Positions 49,638-57,056 of a DNA stretch of 64,000 bases are shown here, piece by piece (position 1 is the stretch's first letter; each line of letters begins with the position of its first letter). The notes below the pieces were generated by a model, which was not told the DNA's origin, did no database searches, and saw only the letters and a program-made list of their open reading frames with translations. Made by a program: the position numbers and the translations under genes. Source of the DNA: Salibaculum sp031581025 (GTDB lineage: Bacteria; Pseudomonadota; Alphaproteobacteria; Rhodobacterales; Rhodobacteraceae); the NCBI RefSeq assembly GCF_031581025.1, contig NZ_JAVLCA010000002.1. One strand, given 5' to 3'.

Positions 49638-50840
49638 TCAGCCCACCACGTTGAACGCGGGGCCATAGGGGTATCCGGTCACGTTGTCGTTGCCGTCCTC
49701 GGTAATCACCAGGATATCATGCTCGCGGTATCCGCCAGCGCCCGGCTGACCCTGCGGAATCGTCAGCATCGGCTCCATCGAGATCACCATGCCGGGTTCC
49801 AGCACCGTGTCGACGTCCTCGCGCAGTTCCAGCCCGGCTTCACGGCCATAGTAGTGACTGAGAATCCCGAACGAATGGCCATAGCCGAAGGTGCGGTATT
49901 GCAGCAGGTCGCGGTCGGCCAGAAAGGCGTTGATCTTCTCTGTGACCCCGGAACAGCTGGCCCCGGGCTGCAGCAGCGACATGCCGTATTCATGGGCGGC
50001 GACATTGGCCTCCCAGATCTCAAGGCTGTCCGCGTCGACCTCGCCCAGGAACATGGTCCGTTCCAGCGCGGTGTAATAGCCCGATATCATCGGGAAAGTG
50101 TTGAGCGACAGGATATCCCCGCGCTGCACCTTGCGTGCCGTCACGGGGTTGTGGGCGCCATCGGTATTGATGCCCGACTGGAACCAGACCCAGGTGTCGC
50201 GATACTCGGCCTCGGGGAAACGCATGGCGATCTCCAGCTCCATGGCGTCGCGGCCCGCCATGGCCACGTCGATCTCGCGCGCCCCCTCGCGAACCGCCTC
50301 GCGAATGGCGTAACCGCCCGCATCGGCCACCTCGGCCCCGGCCCGAATCAGGGCGATCTCGGCCTCGGACTTGCGCATGCGCTGGGCCATGGTGGCGGGC
50401 GCGATGTCCAGCGTCACGGCCGGGTCCAGCATGTCTTCGAGCAGGTCGCGCTGGGCCAGGGTCATGTGGTCCCCCTCGATCCCTATCACCGCGCCCGTTC
50501 CGATCACGGACCTGATCGCGCGCCAGTAGTTGCGCCGCTGCCAATCGGTGTAGGTGATGCTGTCCCCGAAAGACCGCCGCCAGGGCTGCGCGGCGTCGAT
50601 CCCGGCGCTGATGGTCACGCAATCTGTCCCTGTGACCACCAGCGCGTAGGGCCGCCCGAAGGCACAATAGAGAAAGCCCGAGTAATAGGCGACGTTGTGC
50701 ATGGAGGTGAAGACGCAGGCGCCGATACCGCTGTCTTCCATCGCGGCGCGCAGATCGGCGAGCCGTGCCTCGTATTCGGAGGCGTCGAATGGCAACACGC
50801 GGTCGCCCTGATGAAAACGGTAAAAGTCGGGACGGTCCAT
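49638..50840 (-). CDS. Creatinase (creatine amidinohydrolase), M24 pita-bread fold
   Basis: Creatinase hydrolyses creatine to sarcosine and urea. The 400-residue protein resembles Pseudomonas creatinase throughout: HNVAYYSGFLYCAFGRPYAL, PWRRSFGDSITYTDWQR, TWVWFQSGINTDGAHNPVT with the catalytic-region histidine, RTFGYGHSFGILSHYYGREA, and the end PGAGGYREHDILVITEDG. The metal-binding set of aminopeptidase P is not conserved, as expected. ATG at 50840 gives the family length (about 403). Neighbours do not include sarcosine oxidase. Confidence 0.88.
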   Translation of the reverse strand: MDRPDFYRFHQGDRVLPFDASEYEARLADLRAAMEDSGIGACVFTSMHNVAYYSGFLYCAFGRPYALVVTGTDCVTISAGIDAAQPWRRSFGDSITYTDWQRRNYWRAIRSVIGTGAVIGIEGDHMTLAQRDLLEDMLDPAVTLDIAPATMAQRMRKSEAEIALIRAGAEVADAGGYAIREAVREGAREIDVAMAGRDAMELEIAMRFPEAEYRDTWVWFQSGINTDGAHNPVTARKVQRGDILSLNTFPMISGYYTALERTMFLGEVDADSLEIWEANVAAHEYGMSLLQPGASCSGVTEKINAFLADRDLLQYRTFGYGHSFGILSHYYGREAGLELREDVDTVLEPGMVISMEPMLTIPQGQPGAGGYREHDILVITEDGNDNVTGYPYGPAFNVVG

Positions 50841-51093
50841 GTCTGGCCCCCTTCGCCAAAAGAGGTCCCGGCGTTCAGGACGGACGGGCGCAGGAAATCG
50901 GGGGCGACGCCATCGCGCCCTGCGCAGATCGCTCCTTAAGCGCCCTGGCCCCGGAATTCCAGAGATTTGTTGCCGCGGGGCAGGGCGGCACGACCCGAAG
51001 ATGTCAGCCTCTGGCCATGCCGGGACACAGTCCCCACAATCGCAGCATGAAAGAAAACGATTCCATCACAGACAAACCGCGCGGTGTGCCCAT

Positions 51094-52071
51094 ATGACCC
51101 CCGGCGCCGGCAACCTGATCACCGATGTCGCCGGGCTGCGCGTGGGCAATGCGCAGGACGCGGGCCTGAAGTCCGGTGTCACGGTGCTGACCGGCGATGC
51201 CCCGTTCACGGCCGCGGTCGCCATCATGGGCGGTGCCCCCGGCACCCGCGAGACAGATCTCCTCGCCCCCGACAAGACGGTGCAGCAGATCGACGCGCTG
51301 GTCCTGTCAGGGGGCAGCGCCTTCGGCCTCGCCACCGCCGATGGCGTCATGGTTGGACTGAGGGAGATGGGCCGGGGCTTCGCCGTCGGCCGCCACCTTG
51401 TGCCCATCGTGCCCGCCGCCATCCTTTTCGACCTGATGGCGGGCGGGACACACGACTGGCAGGACAATCCCTATCCCGGTCTCGGCAGGGCCGCCTTGGC
51501 AACCGCCGGCCGGGATTTCGGACTGGGGAGCGCCGGGGCGGGCACGGGGTGCACGACGGCCACGTTCAAGGGCGGGCTGGGGTCGGCCTCGGCCCGCCTG
51601 TCCTCGGGGCACACCGTGGGGGCATTGGTCGCGGTCAACGCTGTGGGCAGTGCAACCGTGGGCAAGACGCACCACTTCTGGGCCGCCCCCTTCGAGCAGG
51701 GGGCCGAATTCGGTGGGCGCGGCCCCGCCCCGGCCTTCCCGTCGCACCACCCCACCAAGATGGACGCGGCACAGAACACCACCATCGCCGTGGTCGCCAC
51801 CGACGCCGCACTGGACCAGGCCCAGTGCACCCGCATGGCCACAGCCGCCCATGACGGCATGGCCCGCGCGCTGGTGCCCTCGCATACGCCGATGGATGGC
51901 GACCTTGTCTTCGCCGTCAGCACCGGGGCGCGGCCGCTCACCGAGCCTGTGCCCGAGACACTGGCGCTGGGTCAGGCCGCCGCCACCTGCCTGGCTCGGG
52001 CCATCGCCCGGGGCGTTCACGCGGCCAGCCCCGCGCCGGACGATCCCCTGCCCTGCTGGTCTGACACCTGA
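51094..52071 (+). CDS. P1 family peptidase (DmpA/BapA-like, Ntn hydrolase fold)
   Basis: A 325-residue member of the P1 (S58) family, self-processing aminopeptidases acting on D-amino-acid or beta-peptide substrates. Family stretches: NLITDVAGLRVGNAQD, VLSGGSAFGLATADGVM, GAGTGCTTATFKGGLGSAS, and THHFWAAPFEQGAEFGG. The region VAVNAVGSATVG may hold the self-cleavage Gly-Ser. ATG at 51094 starts the known N-terminus. It is divergent from creatinase across 253 nt with no other gene. Confidence 0.88.
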   Translation: MTPGAGNLITDVAGLRVGNAQDAGLKSGVTVLTGDAPFTAAVAIMGGAPGTRETDLLAPDKTVQQIDALVLSGGSAFGLATADGVMVGLREMGRGFAVGRHLVPIVPAAILFDLMAGGTHDWQDNPYPGLGRAALATAGRDFGLGSAGAGTGCTTATFKGGLGSASARLSSGHTVGALVAVNAVGSATVGKTHHFWAAPFEQGAEFGGRGPAPAFPSHHPTKMDAAQNTTIAVVATDAALDQAQCTRMATAAHDGMARALVPSHTPMDGDLVFAVSTGARPLTEPVPETLALGQAAATCLARAIARGVHAASPAPDDPLPCWSDT

Positions 52072-52173
52072 CCGCGGCCCGGCCGCAAGGCGCCCGTTCG
52101 ACGCGCCCTCTTGGCCCGACCGCGCCAAACCCATACCATTGCCAAAATCCCCTCTCGCACCGGAAGGCCCAGC

Positions 52174-53643
52174 ATGACCGCGACGACATCCCTCAAGGAC
52201 ATTCTCTCCCGCCCTGATCTGGTGATCGAAGAGGCCCTCGTCGGGGGCGACTGGGTCGGCGGCCCCGATGGCGCCACCTTCGATGTCACCAACCCGGCCC
52301 GCGGCGATGTCATCGCCCGCGTCGCCGACCTGGACCGCGCGCAGATCGCCAAGGCCATCGCGGCGGCAGAAGAGGCGCGCCATGCCTGGGCCGCGCGCAC
52401 GGCCAAGGACCGCGCTCAGGTGCTGCGCCGCTGGTTCGATCTGATGATGGCCAACCAGGAGGACCTGGCCCGAATCATGACCGCCGAGCAGGGCAAGCCG
52501 CTGGCCGAGGCGCGCGGCGAGGTCGCCTATGGCGCCGCCTTCATCGAATGGTTCGGCGAAGAAGCCAAGCGCCTCTACGGCGAGACCATTCCCGGCCACC
52601 AGCCCGACAAACGCATCACCGTGATCCGCCAGCCCATCGGCGTCTGCGCCTCGATCACGCCCTGGAACTTTCCCATCGCGATGATCGCGCGCAAGGTCGG
52701 CCCGGCGCTGGCCGCAGGCTGTGCCATGGTCGCGCGCCCCTCGGAACTGACCCCGCTCTCGGCGCTGGCCATGGCGAAGCTCGCCCAAGAGGCCGGCGTG
52801 CCGCCCGGCGTCTTCTCGGTCGTGCCCGGCACTGACGCCTCGGGCATGGGCAAGGAGTTTTGCGAAAACCCGCTTGTGCGCAAGCTGACCTTCACCGGCT
52901 CTACCGCGGTGGGCCGTATCCTGCTGCGCCAGGCCGCCGACCAGGTGATGAAATGCTCGATGGAGCTGGGCGGCAATGCTCCCTTCATCGTCTTCGACGA
53001 CGCGGATCTGGATGCCGCCGTCGCCGGTGCCATCGCCTGCAAGTTCCGCAACAACGGCCAGACCTGCGTCTGCGCCAACCGCATCTATGTTCAGGACGGC
53101 ATCTACGACGCCTTCGCCGCCAAGCTGAAAGAGGCGGTCGAGGCCCTGCGGGTCGGCGACGGGCTGGAAGAGGGCGCCGACCTCGGACCGCTGATCGAAG
53201 CCGCGGCGCTCGACAAGGTGCAGGATCACCTTGACGACGCGCTGGCCAAGGGCGGCACGGTGCTGACCGGCGGCAAGCGTATCGGGGGCCTGTTTTTCGA
53301 GCCGACCATTGTCCGCGATGCCACAACCGAGATGACGGTCGCCACCGACGAGACCTTCGGCCCCTTCGCCCCGCTGTTCCGCTTCTCGGACGAGGACGAG
53401 GTCATCGCCATGGCCAACGACACGATCTTCGGACTGGCCTCGTATTTCTATGCCCGCGACATCTCGCGCGTCCACAAGGTGGCCGAGGCGCTGGAATACG
53501 GCATCGTCGGCATCAACACCGGGATCATCTCGACCGAGGTCGCCCCCTTCGGCGGCGTCAAGCAATCGGGACTGGGCCGCGAGGGCTCGGCCCACGGCAT
53601 CGACGAATTCACCGAGATGAAATACATGTGCCTGGGGCTTTGA
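52174..53643 (+). CDS. NAD(P)-dependent succinate-semialdehyde dehydrogenase (GabD type)
   Basis: A 489-residue ALDH. It has TPWNFPIAMIARKVGPALAA, FTGSTAVGRILL, base glutamate in SMELGGNAPF, nucleophile in NNGQTCVCANRIYV, and the end FGGVKQSGLGREGS. The pattern MTAEQGKPLAEARGEVAYGA and the RPSELTPLSALA segment fit GabD. Glutarate-semialdehyde dehydrogenase is an alternative. ATG at 52174 is just before the conserved N-terminus; 102 nt separate it from the peptidase gene. Confidence 0.92.
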   Translation: MTATTSLKDILSRPDLVIEEALVGGDWVGGPDGATFDVTNPARGDVIARVADLDRAQIAKAIAAAEEARHAWAARTAKDRAQVLRRWFDLMMANQEDLARIMTAEQGKPLAEARGEVAYGAAFIEWFGEEAKRLYGETIPGHQPDKRITVIRQPIGVCASITPWNFPIAMIARKVGPALAAGCAMVARPSELTPLSALAMAKLAQEAGVPPGVFSVVPGTDASGMGKEFCENPLVRKLTFTGSTAVGRILLRQAADQVMKCSMELGGNAPFIVFDDADLDAAVAGAIACKFRNNGQTCVCANRIYVQDGIYDAFAAKLKEAVEALRVGDGLEEGADLGPLIEAAALDKVQDHLDDALAKGGTVLTGGKRIGGLFFEPTIVRDATTEMTVATDETFGPFAPLFRFSDEDEVIAMANDTIFGLASYFYARDISRVHKVAEALEYGIVGINTGIISTEVAPFGGVKQSGLGREGSAHGIDEFTEMKYMCLGL

Positions 53644-53755
53644 GACACCGCGCGGGTCCCGCAGAGCTGCCTTTGTTTCTTCGGGTCCCATGAGACCGCC
53701 GCCTATGGACAGCGCGTCACCTGTCCGTTGGCTGCATGAAAGCGCGCGGAAGCGC

Positions 53756-54505
53756 TCAATTCGGCAACCAGTCCAATCCCGCGCCTGTCTGCCCGCGCGG
53801 GTGATATTCGGCCCCGACCCATCCGTCATAGCCCTCGGCATCCAGCCGCCGGAAGAAGGCCGGGTAGTCGACGGCACCGCCCGTCGGCTCGTGCCGCCCC
53901 GGCACTCCGGCCACCTGGACATGGCGCACCCAGGGGGCCACCGCGGCCCAGGTGCCCGGAACGTCACCGGTGATGCGGTGGGCATGGTAGGCGTCGAACT
54001 GCAGCCCAAGGTTGGGTGCGTCGATTTCTTCCAGTAGGGCCAAGGCAACCGAGAAATCATCGAGGAAATAGCCCGGCATATCGGCCGGGTTCATCGGCTC
54101 GATGGTCAGTTGCCGCCCGTCGGCAGCCTCGGCAGCCCAGGCCATGTTGTCGGCAAAGACCCCCGCCGCCTCGGGGCCCTCGGCAACACCGGCCATGACA
54201 TGCAATCGCTCTGCGCCCAGCGCGTCCATGGCGCGCATGCTGCGCTTGAACGCATCGCGGAACCGCGCCTCTTGCCCCGGCACGGCGGTAAAGCCCGCCG
54301 GGTCGGCAGGGCCGGACAGCGGGCAATTGATCAGCGCCAGCGGCAGCCCCGCGTCGGCCAGCGCGCGGTCCAGCGCCTTGGCGTCCCCGTCGTAGGGGAA
54401 CAGGATCTCTGCCGCCTCGAACCCCGCCTCGACGGCCAGCGCGGGCCGTTCCAGCAGCGGGGCCTCGGTGAAAAGCGTCGTCAGGTTGGCGCAGAAGCGG
54501 GGCAT
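53756..54505 (-). CDS. hyi: Hydroxypyruvate isomerase family protein
   Basis: A 249-residue TIM barrel. The N-terminus PRFCANLTTLFTEAPLLERP and stretches EAAEILFPYD, LTIEPMNPADMPGYFLDD and LQFDAYHAHRITGD match Hyi/OtnI-type isomerases, which interconvert hydroxypyruvate and tartronate semialdehyde or act on 2-oxo-tetronate. Metal ligands E and D/H are visible in those last two motifs. It ends converging on the dehydrogenase gene. The glyoxylate-pathway partner genes are not adjacent. Confidence 0.9.
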   Translation of the reverse strand: MPRFCANLTTLFTEAPLLERPALAVEAGFEAAEILFPYDGDAKALDRALADAGLPLALINCPLSGPADPAGFTAVPGQEARFRDAFKRSMRAMDALGAERLHVMAGVAEGPEAAGVFADNMAWAAEAADGRQLTIEPMNPADMPGYFLDDFSVALALLEEIDAPNLGLQFDAYHAHRITGDVPGTWAAVAPWVRHVQVAGVPGRHEPTGGAVDYPAFFRRLDAEGYDGWVGAEYHPRGQTGAGLDWLPN

Positions 54506-54522
54506 GTCAGGTCCGGCGCCGC

Positions 54523-55113
54523 CTAGGGCAGGTCGGCTGCGGGGATGATCGGGAAGAACGCCCCCTGCGAGCGCAGGCCGAACCAGTCCTGCCCGTCATG
54601 TCGCACCGTCTCGCCGATCTCGACGAGGCGATAGAAGGACTTGCGGTCGATCAGTGCCTCAAGGTTGCGGCGGATCAGGACGTAGGGCGCGGGTTCGCCC
54701 GTCTCTGGGTCACGTTCGACCCGGATGGGGTGATCGGGCCCGGCGACCGCCTGGTCGCCCACGTTGGTCTCGAACCGCAGCCCGTCGCCGTCGCGTTCGA
54801 AGTCCACCGCGACGAAGGGCGCATCCTCCACAGTGATCCCGACCTTCTCGACGGGGGTGACGAGGAAATAGTCCTCTCCGTCCTTGCGCAGGATGGTCGA
54901 GAACAGGCGCACAAGCTCCGGCCGCCCGATGGGTGTGCCAAGGTAGAACCAGGTGCCGTCGCGCGCGATGCGCATGTCGAGATCGCCACAAAATGGCGGA
55001 TCCCACTGGTCCACCGGCGGTAATCCGCGCCCCTTCGTGGCAGCGCGCGCCGAAGCGGCTATATTCTCGGCCGAGACGGTCACGGAGGTGTCAGAAGGGT
55101 TTGTCTTTGCCAT
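54523..55113 (-). CDS. DUF1285 domain protein
   Basis: A 196-residue cytoplasmic protein. The DUF1285 core begins at about residue 30 (PPVDQWDPPFCGDLDMRI) and includes GTWFYLGTPIGRPELVRLFS and DYFLVTPVEKVGITVEDAPF. ATG at 55113 is the first start before a short low-complexity leader. It is divergent from the MoxR gene across 63 nt; this pairing appears to be usual in the group and hints at shared function with the MoxR-DUF58 cluster. Confidence 0.85.
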   Translation of the reverse strand: MAKTNPSDTSVTVSAENIAASARAATKGRGLPPVDQWDPPFCGDLDMRIARDGTWFYLGTPIGRPELVRLFSTILRKDGEDYFLVTPVEKVGITVEDAPFVAVDFERDGDGLRFETNVGDQAVAGPDHPIRVERDPETGEPAPYVLIRRNLEALIDRKSFYRLVEIGETVRHDGQDWFGLRSQGAFFPIIPAADLP

Positions 55114-55176
55114 TGGTGCCCGCCGCGATATCTGTTCAACTAAACGACGAATATAGTCTTTGCAGGAGAATTTACC

Positions 55177-56184
55177 ATGGCCGATGACGCCGAGCTTGTC
55201 GCCGAAATGGACGCGCTGGGTGAGCGCCTTGCCGCAGCGCGCGCCGCGATCGCGCAGCGTTTCATCGGCCAGGAGAGCGTGGTCGACCTGACCATGTCCG
55301 CCCTGCTGTGTGGCGGTCACGCCCTTCTGATCGGGCTGCCGGGCCTGGGCAAGACGCGGCTGGTGGATACGCTGTCCACGGTCATGGGCCTGAAGGGCAA
55401 CCGCATCCAGTTCACGCCCGACCTGATGCCTGCGGATATCCTCGGCTCCGAGGTTCTGGAAACCGGGCCGGACGGGTCGCGCAGTTTCAAGTTCATCGAA
55501 GGGCCGATCTTCTGTCAGCTTCTCATGGCCGACGAGATCAACCGCGCCAGCCCGCGCACGCAGTCGGCGCTGTTGCAGGCCATGCAGGAAAAGGAAGTCA
55601 CCATCGCCGGCGCGCATCGCCGCCTTGCGCCGCCGTTCCACGTGCTGGCCACCCAGAACCCGATCGAGCAGGAAGGCACCTATCCCCTGCCCGAGGCGCA
55701 GCTTGACCGGTTCCTGGTGCAGGTCGACGTGCCCTACCCCGAGCGCGACACCGAGCGCGACATCCTGATGGCAACCACCGGCGTGCAAGAGGCCGAGGCG
55801 CCGGGCGTCCTCTCGGCCCAGCAGTTGCTGGAGGCCCAGACCCTGCTGCGCCGGATGCCGGTCGGCGAGGCCGTCGTCGAGATGATCCTGGATCTTGTCC
55901 GCGCCTGCCGCCCGCAGGACGAGGCCGCCCCGCAGATCGTGCGCGACACGGTCAGCTGGGGGCCGGGACCGCGCGCCGCCCAGGCATTGATGCTCACCGT
56001 GCGGGCCGAAGCGCTGCTGCACGGCCGTCTCGTGCCCAGCGCCGAGGACGTGCGCCACATGGCCGCGCCGGTCCTCAGCCACCGCATGGCGCTGTCCTTC
56101 GCCGCCCGCGCGCGCGGGCAAAGCCTGTCGCAGGTCATCGCGCAGGTCGCCGACCAAGTGACCCGGGTCGAGGCCGCCGCGTGA
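55177..56184 (+). CDS. MoxR family AAA+ ATPase
   Basis: A 335-residue MoxR ATPase, a chaperone-like AAA+ group that activates or assembles partner proteins with VWA domains. Walker A is LLIGLPGLGKTRLV near residue 50, Walker B LLMADEINRASPRTQSA, and ATQNPIEQEGTYPLPEAQLD is the sensor-1/arginine-finger region. The lid domain follows. It overlaps the DUF58 gene by 4 nt. Confidence 0.96.
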   Translation: MADDAELVAEMDALGERLAAARAAIAQRFIGQESVVDLTMSALLCGGHALLIGLPGLGKTRLVDTLSTVMGLKGNRIQFTPDLMPADILGSEVLETGPDGSRSFKFIEGPIFCQLLMADEINRASPRTQSALLQAMQEKEVTIAGAHRRLAPPFHVLATQNPIEQEGTYPLPEAQLDRFLVQVDVPYPERDTERDILMATTGVQEAEAPGVLSAQQLLEAQTLLRRMPVGEAVVEMILDLVRACRPQDEAAPQIVRDTVSWGPGPRAAQALMLTVRAEALLHGRLVPSAEDVRHMAAPVLSHRMALSFAARARGQSLSQVIAQVADQVTRVEAAA

Positions 56185-57056
56185 CCGAACGGCCCCTCAC
56201 CCTGCGCAGCGGGGCCGAGGCGCTGGCCGCGCCCCTGCCGCCGCTTCTGGCCGAGGCAGAGCATCTGGCGACCACGGTGATCGTGGGCGACCATGGCCGC
56301 AGGCGGGCGGGGCTGGGTGACACCTTCTGGCAATACCGCCCGGCGCAGTATCACGACGAACGCCGCCACATCGACTGGCGCCGCAGCGCCAAGTCCGACG
56401 CGCAGTTCGTGCAGGACAAGGAATGGCAGATCGCCCAGTCGGTGCAGCTCTGGGTCGATCAGTCCGCCTCCATGGCCTTTTCCTCGACCGAGGGTGGGGT
56501 GACCAAGGCCGACCGGGCCCGTGTTCTGGCATTGGCGGTTGCCATCCTGCTTCTGCGCGGGGGCGAACGTGTGGGGCTGACCGGCGACCTGCTGCCCCCC
56601 AAAAGGGGCGAGGCACAGGCGGCGCAAATGGCCCTGCTTCTGTCCGAGGATCACCCGGACGACTTCGGCGCGCCGGTGGCAGACGGGATGCTGCACCATT
56701 CCCGCGCGGTCTTCGTGTCGGATTTCATGGGCGATATCGACACGGTGGAACACGCGCTGGCGCAGGCTGCCGATCGCGACATTCGCGGGGCGTTGGTGCA
56801 GGTTCTGGACCCCGCCGAAGAGGTCTTTCCCTTTGATGGCCGCACCATCTTCGAGAGCATGACTGGTGCGATGCGGCATGAGACGCTCAAGGCCGGCGAC
56901 CTGCGGGAAAGGTACCTTGACCGGCTGTCCGAGCGCCGCGCCCGTCTGGCCGATCTGGCCAGGCTCAGCGGCTGGCAGTTCCACACGCATCATACCGGCG
57001 ACAGCGCCACCGCCGCATTGCTCTGGCTTTATGCCGCGCTGGAGCGACAGGCCTGA
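56181..57056 (+). CDS. DUF58 domain protein (VWA-like)
   Basis: A 291-residue protein. The DUF58 hallmark (D...R.IDWR.SA) reads QYHDERRHIDWRRSAKSDA around residue 60. It is followed by a VWA-like metal motif VDQSASMAF (DxSxS). It is soluble, likely at the membrane through partners. The stop overlaps the start of the next gene by one base (TGATG). MoxR plus DUF58 pairs are a recurrent two-gene module whose target is generally unknown. Confidence 0.93.
   Translation: MTERPLTLRSGAEALAAPLPPLLAEAEHLATTVIVGDHGRRRAGLGDTFWQYRPAQYHDERRHIDWRRSAKSDAQFVQDKEWQIAQSVQLWVDQSASMAFSSTEGGVTKADRARVLALAVAILLLRGGERVGLTGDLLPPKRGEAQAAQMALLLSEDHPDDFGAPVADGMLHHSRAVFVSDFMGDIDTVEHALAQAADRDIRGALVQVLDPAEEVFPFDGRTIFESMTGAMRHETLKAGDLRERYLDRLSERRARLADLARLSGWQFHTHHTGDSATAALLWLYAALERQA

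Noticed and set aside
47983..49668. 561-codon plus-strand frame
   Set aside because: It is antisense to the hypothetical membrane protein and the L,D-transpeptidase, both with signal or membrane features and, in the latter, a full catalytic motif.
49638..50840. The M24-fold protein as DMSP lyase DddP
   Set aside because: DddP shares the fold and is common in roseobacters, but the sequence follows creatinase along its length (TWVWFQSGINTDGAHNPVT, RTFGYGHSFGILSHYYG), so creatinase is preferred.
51307..54060. 917-codon open frame on the minus strand
   Set aside because: It lies opposite the P1 peptidase and the semialdehyde dehydrogenase, both with clear family motifs. High GC in third positions leaves the antisense frame open by chance.
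54523..56157. 544-codon minus-strand frame as one large gene
   Set aside because: Only the last 196 codons (DUF1285) are real; the upstream part is antisense to the MoxR gene.
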